Assembly (NCBI GenBank): GCA_030248295.1
Contig: JASANH010000053.1
Span: 62,001 to 126,000 of the forward strand
Reading direction: 5' to 3'
Source of the DNA: Mesodorylaimus sp. YZB2_4
Taxonomy: Eukaryota; Nematoda; Enoplea; Dorylaimida; Dorylaimidae
Length of the DNA stretch: 64,000 nt
Under the pieces are notes generated by a model. It saw nothing but the letters and a program-made list of their open reading frames with translations. It had not been told where the DNA came from and ran no database searches. Within the stretch, counting starts at the first letter, position 1; every line of letters starts with the position of its first letter. Of the stretch, positions 9,278-19,689 are shown piece after piece. The translations under genes and the position numbers were made by a program.

Positions 9278-12003
9278 CTAGCCCAAGTATTCGTCGTATG
9301 GCAACTTTGTGCGCTGACGATCGCGCTGAGGGTATTGACGAATAGGCGAATCCAATTCCTCAGACTCATCTTCCAAAATACGAGAGCTATCTGGCGGAAC
9401 AGAAGTAATGGCATCACCAGTGTCGAATGGATTCGTACCTGGTAGTTCTTCTTGCAAAGAGCGAGATATAATCTGATCTAAGTGCCGCTTCCAAGTGCCA
9501 GCGGGAGTCGAAACCATGACATTTCGAGGACCCAGAGTTTGAACAACGCGTCCAGCAACCCATTTCGGACCTTCACGGTAGTTGCGACACCACACTAAAT
9601 CACCAACTTCAAATTTTTCCATGCGGCCCAAAGATTTGGGATATTCTGGGGACCGCACAACTGGACGTAACAAATCCCAGCGCGTACGAATGGTACGCCC
9701 GAATAGCATTTCCGAAGGGGTGCGCTTGGTTGTAGAATGAGGTGTTAAACGGTAATTTAGCAGGAATTCGGAAACATGCATTTGGAAATCGTTGTTCGAA
9801 CATACTCCTACTCCCTCCTTGAACGTGCGGACGAACCTCTCCGCCTCGCCATTCGTAGAAGGATGGTAAGGGGCGGACAAACGATGTCGAATCCCGTTCT
9901 TCTTGCAAAACAGTAGAAAGTCCTGCGAACTAAACTGCGGACCATTGTCGGAAACAATTTCTTCAAGCAAACCGAATCGAGCGAAAACAGAACGTGAAGC
10001 ACTTACAGTTCCTTTGGTATCAGGCATTTTGGTGAATGAACAGAGCTCTGGAAACTTGGAATATGCGTCAATGATAATTAACCAATAAAGGCCATGGAAT
10101 GGTCCACAAAAATCGATATGAGTTCGTTTCCAAGGGCGCTCAGGGAATTCCCAAGGATAAACAGGTAATTTCGCTCGAGGTGCCTGATTTTCTGCACAAC
10201 TGCAACAAGATTTAGCCAAATTTTCAATGTAGGAATCGATACCAGGCCACCACACATACGATCTAGCAATAGATTTCATTCGCACTATTCCAGGATGTGT
10301 GTCGTGCAATGAAGACAGAATAAGGGAGCGCAATGAGGATGGAATAATCAAACGCAAACCCCAGAATAAACAGTTATCGACGCACGTAATTTTAAATCGA
10401 TAAAGGAAAAATTTTTGAATAAACTCAGGCGCCGAATTAGGACAACCTGACTGCACATATCGAATGATTTCAGTCAACTGCTTATCCTTCAGGGTCGCCT
10501 TACGAACTTGCTGAAAAGTAGCCGGAAGGTTAGAACTCTCTTCCAAAGCCGCAATCAACTGTGGAGTGCCGTCCACTGGCAAGCATGGATCAGAAATCGA
10601 AGGAAGAGGATTTCTTGAAAGATAATCAGCATTCGCGTGATCCTTTGTTGGGCGAAATTTTAGGTGGAATTCATAAGCCATTAGAATGATACCCCAACGA
10701 TGTAATCGGGAAGCTGAAACGGACTCAATGTGTCCCTTTGGTCCTAGCACTACCAATAATGGCTTTTGGTCAGTTACTAAGTCGAGCTGACGACCGTATA
10801 AATAGCGATGAAATTTCTCGACGCCAAAAATCAATGCAAGTGCCTCTCGCTCAATCTGTAAATACTTGCGCTCAGCTGGCGGCAATTTCTTGGATGCGAA
10901 GGCGATAGGACGCTGTGAACCGTCAGGCATATAATGAAACAGAACAGCACCGATGCCAACACTAGACGGCATCGCAATCCAAACCAAGAGGCATTTTGGA
11001 GTCATAGCGAACCAGAACAGAATTTGAAGTAATCGAATTACGCAAAGTCACAAATGCCTTTTCACTCTTATTGTCCCATTTCCAGGGAACGTCCTTCTTC
11101 AATTTTTCAAACAAAGGAGCAGAAATGGTAGAAAAATTGGGAATGAATTTGCTGTAGTACACCATTAAACCAAGAAAGCTGTGCAATTGTTCTGGACTGT
11201 CCGGAATCGGCACATTTTTTATGGCTTCAATCTTATCAGGCAATGGGTGCAGTCCAGTCGAGTCATTTAGGTGACCCAAGTATTCCAAAGATGGGACCCC
11301 AACAATGCACTTGCTCTTTTTTAAACGAAAACCTTCATCTTGTAATTAAAGTAATACCTTACGCAAACGGACATCGTGCTCCTCTCGCGTTGCACCACCG
11401 ACGAGAATGTCATCGAGATACGAATGTGCACCTTCTAAACCTGAAATCGCGCGTTCAATGACGTGCAATGAAGCTAAATCATCAAACCGAGACAATTCGG
11501 GCTGGGTTACCAATTTCTCCTTGATCTTAGAATTTCGCAGCCCTGCAATAAACTGGTCGCGCAAAGCCCGGTTCAAGTGCTCCTTGAAATTGCAGGTCAA
11601 GGCCAATCGCTTTAGATCGAACCTGGAATCAGCTACAGACTTTGTCTCATTCTGCCTGCGCTGAATGAGCCACCTCCAACGTTTTAGGCTCGAAATGCTC
11701 CTGTAAGGCGTGAATAAGCTCCTGCAGCGGTTTTGCACTGGGGTTATCAGGCGCTAAAAGATTGGTAAGCAATTGGAAATGCTCATCGCCGATAGCCGTA
11801 ATGAATGCAGGAACAGTGTCGTCTTCCGGAATGCGGTACAACTTACACTGCTGACGAAACCGCTGAATGTAAACTGAAAATTTGCAAACAGAAGGATTGA
11901 GCGGTGTGAACGTAGGAAGAGCGTGAATCGGATATTTTTTTCGGAGGCATGGCGAGGATGACTGGCGGAAGAAAACTCTGAACATCTGAACAAGAAGTTT
12001 CAA
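9278..12003 (-). mobile_element. Defective Ty3/gypsy retrotransposon coding region (Mag-like)
   Basis: From 12003 downward: a gag capsid-like part (FTPLNPSVCKFSVYIQRF, then LLTNLLAPDNP and ELIHALQEHF), then further gag-like sequence. Gag joins directly to reverse transcriptase at YLDDILVGG (about 11410). The CCHC nucleocapsid, protease and the first RT motifs are missing. Next come the RT thumb (YLGHLNDSTG, FLGLMVYYSKFIPNFS), RNase H (FASKKLPPAERKYLQIEREA) and a long integrase frame (9278-11005) with HPGI..WWPGID, CCSC, IDFCGPF, SDNGPQF and TNGEAER. The frame shifts near 11000, 11300 and 11700. The deletion and shifts mean it cannot make a full polyprotein. Confidence 0.9.
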
Positions 12004-12044
12004 AATGGCAAGAGTAAAGTGGAATTAGCCGAACGTCGCCAAAA
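12004..12044 (-). promoter_or_regulatory. Primer-binding-site region of the gypsy element
   Basis: Just inside the 5' LTR the minus strand reads TTTTGGCGACGTTCGGC. A TGGCGAC start next to the LTR is typical of a tRNA-primed binding site in this clade. I cannot assign the tRNA. Confidence 0.5.
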
Positions 12045-12259
12045 TGTTATGTCTGATTGGAATGTGACTATGAATGAGTTCGATGAATAGTAGCCAGAAT
12101 TACTATTGCGCAAACCTCAAACAACATTCGTACAAAATAATCCGCACAAGTATAGGAAAACTGTAAGGCGCCAGTCAGTCGGAAAGCACACTGCTAAATC
12201 ATTGAAAAAAAACATGATATAAGAAAATCACGTGTAAGCTTGTAAGCGGGAACTTAACA
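12045..12259 (-). repeat. 5' LTR of the gypsy element (215 bp)
   Basis: Starts TGTTA and ends TTAACA. Matches 8098-8254 plus 9117-9189 with few differences. Followed by the target duplication GTTCC (12260-12264). Confidence 0.85.
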
Positions 12260-12659
12260 GTTCCGTCGTCCAAGCTTCTGGTTTTGAATTTTTTTGCACA
12301 AAAGACCCGACGAAGTGAGAATGTTTCCAAAAATTTGCAGGACTTCGGCCGCTGACCTCTGCTGAGTAGTTGGCCTGATTACAATCATGAGCTACGGCAT
12401 TAGAATTAGAACGGTTTCAAGGTTCAGGTACTTACGATTAATCGTTAGTCTGCGCGCGGATTTATTGGGGAGGGGGGGGGGGGTGGACTGTTGAGACATG
12501 GTCGTGCATCGCCTCGTAAAGGACCCTCCGGTGTTGACTTTAGTCTTCACTGCGCCTTTTGAGCTGTTTAAAGTCTTAAATGCGGAAGAGTAGTCATTTG
12601 AAAGAAGAAAAGTGGAGATTGTTCTCGTCAAGTGTTCACATCTAGATTCGAAATGCTTT

Positions 12660-12772
12660 TAAAGGAAAAACTGAATCTTTTGAGATTTAGATAACTGTAA
12701 CTGAAACTGAATCTATTCGGAGATTTAGATAACTTAACTGATACTGAAACTCAATCTTTTTCCAAAACTGTA
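12660..12772. repeat. AACTGAATC-rich repeat, copy 3
   Basis: AACTGAAACTGAATCTATTC with flanking GAGATTTAGATAAC units repeated about 45 bp apart. Related to 2700 and 7325. Confidence 0.5.
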
Positions 12773-13034
12773 TCAACGCTACATAGTTAGAAACATAATA
12801 CATAATACATAGGAACTTTTATCTCTCGTGAGTTGATAATTTTACAGGTCGTAGGAGTATTTACAACCCCATTGTAGCGAGAGCGGCGTTGTGGAAGCGT
12901 ATAGCTGGAGAGAGAACGAGCGGACCGACTACTCAGGTCGGCCAATGATGAGAGACTGATGGTAACAGAAACGTCGTTAAACTGTCTTTACGGACAAAGA
13001 TGAGCAGCGACCTCGCTGGCCAGCGACAGCTACA

Positions 13035-13220
13035 AAGAAGGGGGCAACCAGGCATAAAAGGGACGCTGGTCACATTGGGTCGTAAAATGTGGCTCATAAT
13101 AACGTGGGTCATAAAAGGGACAGATTTCAACGCTCACATTACAGCCTGGGAGAAGCATCATCGATTTGTGACTTACGATGTGATTCTTCTTCCCTTTTAT
13201 CCCTGGCTTGCTTCCCCTTA
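13035..13220. mobile_element. Small inverted-repeat element
   Basis: The left arm GGCATAAAAGGGA...TCACAT..GTCGTAA has an imperfect inverted partner (TTACGATGTGA...TCCCTTTTATCCCTGGCTTG) ending near 13215. The short frames across it are translations of these arms. The rest of 12773-13500 shows no gene. Confidence 0.4.
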
Positions 13221-13499
13221 CATTCTTCCATCCGAAGCAGTGTATATCGATATTCACAATATCAGTCACTTTTACAGCGAAGTAACCGTTTGTTCTGGGG
13301 ATTTGTGCTAGGTCTTTTATCAACAGGCATGGTAGTTGCCCGTTTAGATGGGGGGGGGGGCTGAACGTTTACCTGAGAACAGTTCTTTGGGGCTGATCTA
13401 GAGCGGTGTCGCGAGATGTAGAGAAGGAGAGAGGTGACAATGCTTCGAGTTTGGTGCTTTACAGTAATCAAGAGAAGCGAGATGAACAGACCGTTCAGG

Positions 13500-13949
13500 C
13501 CAACAGAGAAAACGCCCCTGGCATGACCGATACCATATCACATATCACCTATAAGCGTAAAGTGCTTCATTTTCGGGCATTGTGCAATAGGCCGCCGCTT
13601 CCTCGTATAAGTCGCGCACTTCGCGACACTCCGGAGGGCGAGAGCTCCCAAACCCAGGGGATTGGGGTCATAGATTTTAGTAGACCCGAATAACTCAGCA
13701 GATGCCCATTTACCAAATTCAATAGCGTATAAGACGAGACCCGAGAAAGGGAAAACACACTTGCGATTTAATTGAGAGAAAACGGTATAAGAACGATAAC
13801 TCACAAACAGACCTCGAATTTTACATAGGCGGGAAAATAAAATTAGACGGAAATCGTTTAGATACGTTTTAGATAATATACCTTGAAGAAAATTGAGAGA
13901 CTTTATATACTGTGTAGAGCGCGTATATCTGCGTGTCATTTACACATGC
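13500..13949 (-). other. Possible 3' LTR of the Bel/Pao element
   Basis: Just after the polyprotein end the minus strand reads TGTAAATGACACGC and has a TATA-like AGTATATAAAGTC about 30 bp on, as an LTR would. No second LTR is present to confirm it, because the other end of the element is cut off. Confidence 0.35.
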
Positions 13950-15339
13950 TCAGGCTGTATCTGAGTCTGTTGTGCATTCGAGCGGAACCAAGTTTTGAAT
14001 AGGACGTCGAATGGTACGTCCAGAAGGCAGTTTAACCAAGGCTTCTCGGACAAATCCGTCCCTTCCCATGTACAGTTCGATGATTTTTCCGAGAGGCCAT
14101 TGCATTCGTGGCGCGGGGAACTTTACAAGGACGATTTCTCCAGTACGAGGGAGACAGATGATTGAATCCGAGGCTGTCGATGCATCCATCCAGACCTTTC
14201 CATCAAGGATGTCAGATATTGACGACGCCAGCATTGCCAAAACATATCGAGATAATTTTGGCTCTTTTTCCACAGAGCGACGAGATCAGTGTTCCGGAAT
14301 TGGTCTTTGGTTGAAGCAGGACCATATATGGAAGCGGATGTCCGAGTCGAAAGCAATAATTGCGGGGTCAGATACTTTCCGCCATCAAGATCTGAGCCGG
14401 CGTAGACGAGAGGGCGAGAGTTCCAGATCGCTTCGATTTCGCAAGAGATGGTTTGGAGCTGAGATGGAGTTAGAATGGCATGATCGATAGATTTTCGGAG
14501 ACATTGTTTCGCCATTGCGATCAGGCGTTCGTAGAAGCCGCCTTCCCAAGGGGGCATTCTCAGTGACAAAATGCCGCTTGATTTCGTGGTCTTTGCAGTA
14601 CGATGAAATAAATGAATCGACTTGCTTGAACTGCTTTGAGTTATCCGATATGATCAGTGATTGCTTCCCACGACGGGAAATAAATCGCGAGAGACAAAGC
14701 AAGAATTCTGAATTCTGGGGAGTGTCAGGGCGAGGATTGTGAAGCCAGTGAAATACGTAATGAGAGTCGGTCCACAGGAAGCTTCCTTCGATCTCGAGCT
14801 TCAGAGGTTGCAGTGCCTTAATTACAAGGGAGATGCAACGGCTGCCAATGTCAGCTGCGATCAATTCCAGTCGAGGAATCAAGTGCTGGTGCTGTAGTGG
14901 CGAGATTCATGACTTTGCAAAGATGAGACAAGACGAAATATCGCCTGATGATTCGCAGCGAAGGTATACACAACAGCCGTGAGCAGCTTGCGAAGCTGAG
15001 AAGCAGTGAATTTGAAATTTGACTTTAGCGGGGGTGGAAGGAAGTAAGGGAAGAGGCCACGAAGTCTTTTCAATAAGTTGAAGATAATCAAGGTGTTCAT
15101 TCCATTCACGAACAGCATTTTCTGGTAGATGGCTATCCCAGTCGTTCTTGACAGCATTCAGTCCCACTTTAGGCTCTGCTGCTTTCTCCTCCCTGCGTCC
15201 TTTAGAGTGGACTGACAGAGTGACAGCGAGGAAACAGAGCAGGTTGGTGAGGACGCAGTGCCAAGTACTGTACGTCATCCCCATCAATCTAAATTCTTTT
15301 GGAGCGGATTGGCCGAATCGGATCGGCATCCAGACCTAG
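13950..15339 (-). mobile_element. Bel/Pao retrotransposon fragment (RNase H, integrase, C-terminal domain)
   Basis: Minus-strand frames show IPRLELIAADIGSR and WTDSHYVFHWLHNP (Pao-type RNase H, about 14720-14882), an integrase tail (MPPWEGGFYERLIAMAKQCL, WNSRPLVYAGSDLDGGKYLT, about 14300-14560), and a C-terminal domain with GEIVLVKFPAPRMQWPLGKI...RPIQNLVPLE (13950-14150). The order is that of Bel/Pao pol. At least three frameshifts break it. The upstream part (RT, protease, gag) is absent; the fragment ends where the GGCGCAA repeat array begins. Confidence 0.85.
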
Positions 15340-15394
15340 GGTTTTATCGGTCGATGCCGGGCCCAGAGACGTTTCAATCCAACCTGAGAAATCA

Positions 15395-15512
15395 GCGCAA
15401 TTAGTGAAAAGCGCAACTCAAAGCGGCGCTATTATGAATTGGCGCAACACAAAACGGCGCAATCAGGAAACGGCGCAATCCGAACGGCGCAACTCGTAAG
15501 CGGCGCGACTGG
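15395..15512. repeat. GGCGCAA-unit array
   Basis: About eight units of (G)GCGCAA(C/T)N, spaced 12-16 bp: AGCGCAACTCAAAGCGGCGC, TTGGCGCAACAC, ACGGCGCAATC and so on. The layout resembles the tandem CAATTGTTCGCC units in the ends of the MULE at 17851-25839. It may be one end of a different MULE-like element; the other end is not seen. Confidence 0.55.
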
Positions 15513-15850
15513 GTATTTTCCCCGACGAGATCCACGAATTTCGTTTGTCAGATCGAACGGTCTTCTGAGGCACAAGGTCGGTGAGAACGTCCAATATTGC
15601 TGCAGTTAAAAAAATGCACGCTTCATCGACGGAGGAGGCCGATGTGACCACTGAGTACAGTGTGACCACTAAGTGTGCCTGCTCGTTTCACGTAAAACAT
15701 TTGCGCGCTGTGTAGGACTGCTTCGTCCATATCGCTTGCCCTTTTACTCCTGCGTGTGATTTGTCTCCTGAAAATAAAGTCAGAGAAGCATGGAAATGGG
15801 CTTAAACTTGTAGGACACATCACAAAATAAGTTAGGGACTGTTAGCAGAA
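15513..15850. other. No gene recognised
   Basis: Short minus-strand frames only (15463-15669, 15623-15823), with no domain I recognise. It may belong to the element that starts with the GGCGCAA array. Confidence 0.35.
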
Positions 15851-15854
15851 ACTT

Positions 15855-15990
15855 CGGCCCTCGACCCTCGACCTCGACCCAAACTCGACTATGTACCAGC
15901 CCCAACCCCGACCTCGACCTCGACCTCGGATCGAAAAAGTTGAGCCTCGACCTCGACAAAAGTCACCCTCGGCCGATAAAAGTCCGACTT
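15855..15990. repeat. CGACCT/CTCGACC simple repeat
   Basis: Irregular tandem CTCGACCTCGACC units on the plus strand. Confidence 0.6.
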
Positions 15991-16191
15991 CACAATTTGC
16001 GTTTTAGGAAAATCCATTTTTGAAAATCTTGCAGGGGGAGTTGCCCGTCTCACCTCATCATTACGACTGTTGGCTAGCTGTCAGCAAAGCTAGTAGAAAC
16101 TTGCAGTGTGGGAATGCAGTACAGTCCAGAAAAATTACCATACCTGAAAACTGAAATTCGAATTACTAAAGCTTAATCTATAATATTTCAG

Positions 16192-16411
16192 GCGAAATTT
16201 CTGTTTGAATAATTGTCTCGCCAGAAACATTGCAAGCCAATGCGAAGGTGTCACTATGGACGTGTTTTTGAAGAAACAAACTGCCGCTGAGGAGGCTTTG
16301 GTGCAGTTCATCGTTGACACCGCCAAAGAAAAAAACGTAAAATTGGAGATTCAGACTTGCGAAAACGTATATAAAATTATAGGTTTCACCTCAACAATGC
16401 TTACTAGTTAG
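16192..16411 (+). pseudogene. Last exon of the cysteine-rich family, orphan copy C'
   Basis: After a good acceptor (ATATTTCAG) the exon reads RNFCLNNCLARNIASQC, then KKQTAAEEALVQFIVDTAKE and CENVYKIIGFTSTMLTS. It is close to the last exons at 39044 and 49084. A 4-nt duplication (TTAG after ACTAG, about 16407) creates an early stop and shifts frame, removing the hydrophobic tail seen in the intact genes. The upstream intron (from about 16030) is also homologous. It is in the same orientation as the orphan exon 1 at 5609 and may be the other end of the same broken gene. Confidence 0.75.
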
Positions 16412-16800
16412 CCGCAGCAACGGCTGCATACGATTGCACACTGGTGATCGCGCTTGCCCATTCCTGTCTCTTGTACCCGCTTCAAGTTTCATGTTTTTCA
16501 TGATTTGAACCAGTTGTTTGCTGCTTACAATCGAGAAAACACTAAGCGGGATCTGATCATTCCAGGATATGTATTGGGTGGGAAAAAACGCTACTGACAT
16601 GCTGCGTATTTTTTTGTACCGTACTCTGTAACATTAATGAACTCCCAACGATCAGTTCTAGCAGATTCAGACTATTTGTACCAAACAGACTTATAAAGTC
16701 AGCTCATTATGACTAAAGAACAGAACATGCTTAAATTTTGTATCGTGCTTTAAACAAAAGTCAGATACGCTATAAACATTTTGGAGCGATAGCGACAATA
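16412..16800. other. 3' flank of the exon relic; no gene
   Basis: The first about 190 bp still resembles the 3' flank of the gene at 39371 (ATGATTTGAACCAGTTGTTT, then GATCTGATCATTCCAGGATA). Nothing else is recognised. Confidence 0.45.
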
Positions 16801-16978
16801 CATTCATGTTCATGTTCATGTTCCAGCTTTACCACATTGCCAAACGCTTATGCGCACTCGAGGGTGAAGGGACACATTTTACACGAAATGATTTACCGGC
16901 CCGCGAGTCGAACACTCGCCCGTAACTGCGCACCTGGCGTGAGAGGCAGACGCCTAACCCACCAGGCCACGAGGCCGC
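16801..16978 (-). mobile_element. tRNA-derived SINE, family 1
   Basis: On the minus strand: GGCCTCGTGGCCTGGTGGG (A box TGGCCTGGTGGG), then GGGCGAGTGTTCGACTCGC (B box GTTCGACTC), a body AATCATTTCGTGTAAAATG, and a 3' tail of (GAACAT)n. Other copies are at 45685 and 55261. A pol III SINE, not a tRNA gene, because the tRNA 3' half is missing. Confidence 0.85.
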
Positions 16979-17414
16979 TACCATACATTTCTGTACCAAA
17001 ACTTGCTGTACAGTCGAGTGTTTCAGAATATCTGCTGCTTCTAACTTGAATGATGGGACTCCTTTAAACTCTTTTTTCTTGCTTGTTTTTTCTCGAGTAC
17101 ACAGAGGTATAAGATATGCAGTATACTGTAATTAATTTGTGGATTTTGTTTTTGAACATCCCACCCGCACACTGATGAGCCTGGCATTATTCCTCCCCCG
17201 CCCCCCGGCTCGAATTCACTTTGGAAATGCTTATATACTTCTTCATGCGATCACGTCTTCGAGTCCAGCATAGCCATAGATTCAAACTATCTCAATGCCA
17301 TCCTGCAGATAGCGTCGAATACAAGATTTAGACTTCCAGGGAGCATCGCTCGCCCTCATTGAAACGCACTCCTTGAATGTCTCATTTGATTATGTCCTCG
17401 TGGTGTCCCTTGCG
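16979..17414. other. No gene recognised
   Basis: No domain-bearing frame. It ends at the point where gypsy RT homology begins. Confidence 0.35.
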
Positions 17415-17840
17415 CAAAACCGGGAAAATTTTTTTCGAGTCTAGACCTTATCTCGGGATACTGGCAGATAAAGCTGGAGGAAGGTGATAAAGAGAAGGCA
17501 GCATTCCGTGTTCTAGGAGGGGGCCACTACCAATTCAAGGTTTTACCTTTCGGGCTTACGAATTCACCAGCTGTTTTCCAAAGACTTACGAATTCGGTTT
17601 TAGCAAACCTGACGTATAAAAGATGCTTAGTTTATTTGGATGATATATTGATTTTTGCACCAAATTTCCAAGTTTATCAGGAACGCATGCAAGCGGTGTT
17701 GGAACGTCTCCATAAAGTGAAGCTCCGGCTAAAGCTCCCAAAATGCCACTTTTTACGGGAAGAAATACCATGTTTGGGGCATATTATATTAGCGGAAGGT
17801 CTGAAGACGGCTGACAGTAAAGTGAAGGCAGTACGGGACA
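17415..17840 (+). mobile_element. Gypsy-2 reverse transcriptase, left part (split by the MULE)
   Basis: FSSLDL(I)SGYWQI..EEGDKEKAAF, GLTNSPAVFQRL and VYLDDILIFAP, then LPKCHFLREEIPCLGHII..G are classical gypsy RT motifs. The frame stops inside the RT thumb at AVRDMPVP, exactly at the left copy of TGCCAGTCCC. The same polyprotein resumes at 25850. Upstream gag/protease and LTR are not found. Confidence 0.88.
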
Positions 17841-17850
17841 TGCCAGTCCC

Positions 17851-17970
17851 GGTGTCCGGTCAATTGTTCGCCAACAGTTGTTCGCGGACAATTGTTCGCC
17901 TGCAATTATTCGCCAACAACAATTATTTGCTGGGTCATTTCTTCGCGAACAATTGTTCGCCTTTGTCAAT
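17851..17970. repeat. MULE left terminal inverted repeat
   Basis: GGTCAATTGTTCGCC starts a row of degenerate CAATTGTTCGCC units (CAGTTGTTCGCG, CAATTGTTCGCC, CAATTATTCGCC and others). About 70 bp aligns with the right end. Confidence 0.85.
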
Positions 17971-18191
17971 TGTACGTAGTAGTGATAGGCGCCGCGTCAA
18001 GTCGGGCCTACTCTTTCTCTGGTTCTAGTGTGCTTGAATAATACGAAAACTGGTTCTGCTGGTCTCTTTGCTTTCTCGCTCGCTGATTGATGTCGAAGAT
18101 TTTTTCTTTTCTGATAAGTTGCTGATATCTCCTTCGATCAGCTTATTTGACGAACTAGCCTGCGTTAGGCGAAAAGTAGCATAAGTGAAAG

Positions 18192-18920
18192 ATGGAAACG
18201 AGCTCAGCAATGTATGCTGAAAACGTACAAGGAAACATAACAAGAAAATTTGGTGAAGATAACTTGTATGCTTATATTTCAATGGAGTCGAACCATCTGT
18301 TGGACAAACCTGAAAACGAAATTATGGCTGCAATTTGGAAGGAAAATACGAAAGAAAAGCAACCGGTCTTTGGGAATCGACTTCGGAATTCAATTGAGTT
18401 GAAATTTGTCTCGAAGGAAGCGCGTGATTTTGTGGTCAGAGAAAAGCTATCGATTTTTAACTTGCGTGTGGATCTGGAAACACCAAGAGTGTATGTACCA
18501 AAGATCAAAAAAACGATCCATCTGTTTGGCATCCCATACGAAATCGATCAGGATGAAGTGACAAAATGGCTGAAAGAAAATGGGATGACTGTTTCCTCTG
18601 ATTTCCGATGGCTATGCTGGAAGGAAACCGAAATACGAAATGGTGGGAGATCAGTTGTGGTTACAGTGGATGAAAACAAACAAATTCCGGTCTTCCTCAC
18701 TTTTAAAACAGATAGACACAAAAGGCTATTTCCAATTCAAGTATGGTATTTCGGCATGGCAACCTGGTGTTTCAAGTGTAAGAACAAGGGACACGTGGCG
18801 AAAGATTGTTATTTGTCGGCTCCAAATCCTGGGTCATATGCAGCAATGGCAAGCGGAGCACGTGGTGCTCGAAAAAGCAACATCGTCGACTTCAACGCAT
18901 ACCGCGGCATCAGCAAATGA
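18192..18920 (+). pseudogene. LINE ORF1 (nucleic-acid-binding protein with zinc knuckle)
   Basis: The 242-aa frame starts at an ATG. Residues about 100-200 (VPKIKKTIHLFGIPYEIDQD, FKTDRHKRLFPIQVWYFG) resemble the RRM-like domain of ORF1 proteins. A CCHC knuckle, CFKCKNKGHVAKDC, follows at about residue 195. The frame ends at 18920, but the coding continues in the next frame (ANENDFPPLVTLTTEQPTIR, about 18910-19000) and then into the NADAR region. In the source element these were probably one long ORF1. Confidence 0.8.
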
Positions 18921-18994
18921 AAACGATTTCCCGCCTTTGGTCACGCTGACTACTGAGCAGCCAACAATTCGAATGCCAGCAGCCTCTTCAAAGC

Positions 18995-19619
18995 AGAAGG
19001 TCTTGCCTTTTTTTCGAGGGACAGTCCGTGATCGAACCACTACGCATGCACAATAAAGATCGATGGGAAAGAATACTCTTCCACTGAACAGTTCCTGTTT
19101 AAAGAAAAAGCGGTTGCAGTTGGCGATAAAACAGCGGAAAAAAAGATCATGAAGTCAAAAACAGCAGCTGACGCAAAGAAACTCGGCGAGGGAGTTGAAT
19201 GGGATCAAGCAAAACACGGGGACTGGATGGATTTTGCAAATAAAAAGCTATTGATTGGGAATGAGAAAAAGTATGAGCAGAATGCTGATCAACGAAAGTA
19301 TTGGTTTGAAACCGCCCCAAAGGTCTTGGTCGAGGGCAATCCGAATGATATCCGATATGGAGTCGTTTTGCAATGCGACGATCCGAATATCAACGATCCA
19401 ACTAAGTGGAAAGGTGCGAACGAGTTCGGCAAACTTCTCACAAAGTTACGCGATAAAATGATGGCGTCATTAGAATACGCAGCGGAGATCAAGAATTCCC
19501 AGCAAGGTCAGAACCAATCGGACGAAAGAGGCAAAAGGCCACACAGCAGCGAATCGAGCACGGACGATCAGCAGCAGAGCCAGCGTGAGGTGAGCAAGGA
19601 CCTCGCGTCCAATCATTGA
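18995..19619 (+). pseudogene. NADAR (YbiA-like) domain encoded in the LINE ORF1 region
   Basis: In frame with 19149-19619 and readable upstream to about 18998. Blocks in order: GLAFFSRDSP, a TGA codon, SNHYACTIKIDGKEYSSTEQ, KIMKSKTAADAKKLGEGVEW, DFANKKLLIGNEKKYEQNAD, LVEGNPNDIRYGV and WKGANEFGKLLTKLRDKM. These match the order SP.SN.Y / dG..Y.S.Eq / KF.QN / LvE..P.D..wG / W.G.N.LG...R of the NADAR/DUF1768 family (YbiA, an N-glycosidase acting on a riboflavin-pathway intermediate in bacteria). A polar Q/S/E tail follows. One TGA and frameshifts interrupt it. The role in a retrotransposon is unknown; binding or processing of ADP-ribose-related ligands is inference. Confidence 0.8.
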
Positions 19620-19689
19620 TTTCTGTTTGGCACCAAGCTTCGCTTTGGTTCATTTTTTCTTTCTTTCCCTCTTTTTTGTGGAATAGGGA

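Noticed and set aside
12933-13364. Cluster of overlapping frames on both strands
   Set aside because: No domain, mutual overlap, and explained in part by a small inverted-repeat element.
16890-16978. tRNA gene candidate with A and B boxes
   Set aside because: The B box and head look like a tRNA, but the acceptor stem does not close, the sequence continues into a shared body with a (GAACAT)n tail, and it recurs at 45.7 and 55.3 kb. It is a SINE.
17860-17970. Short regularly spaced repeats that might suggest a CRISPR array
   Set aside because: Units are degenerate, spacers are only a few bases, they pair in inverse with 25.7-25.8 kb, and the DNA is eukaryotic. They are transposon ends.
18995-19619. 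Bacterial contamination as the source of the NADAR frame
   Set aside because: It lies between LINE ORF1 and ORF2 within one element, with the same base composition and decay as both.
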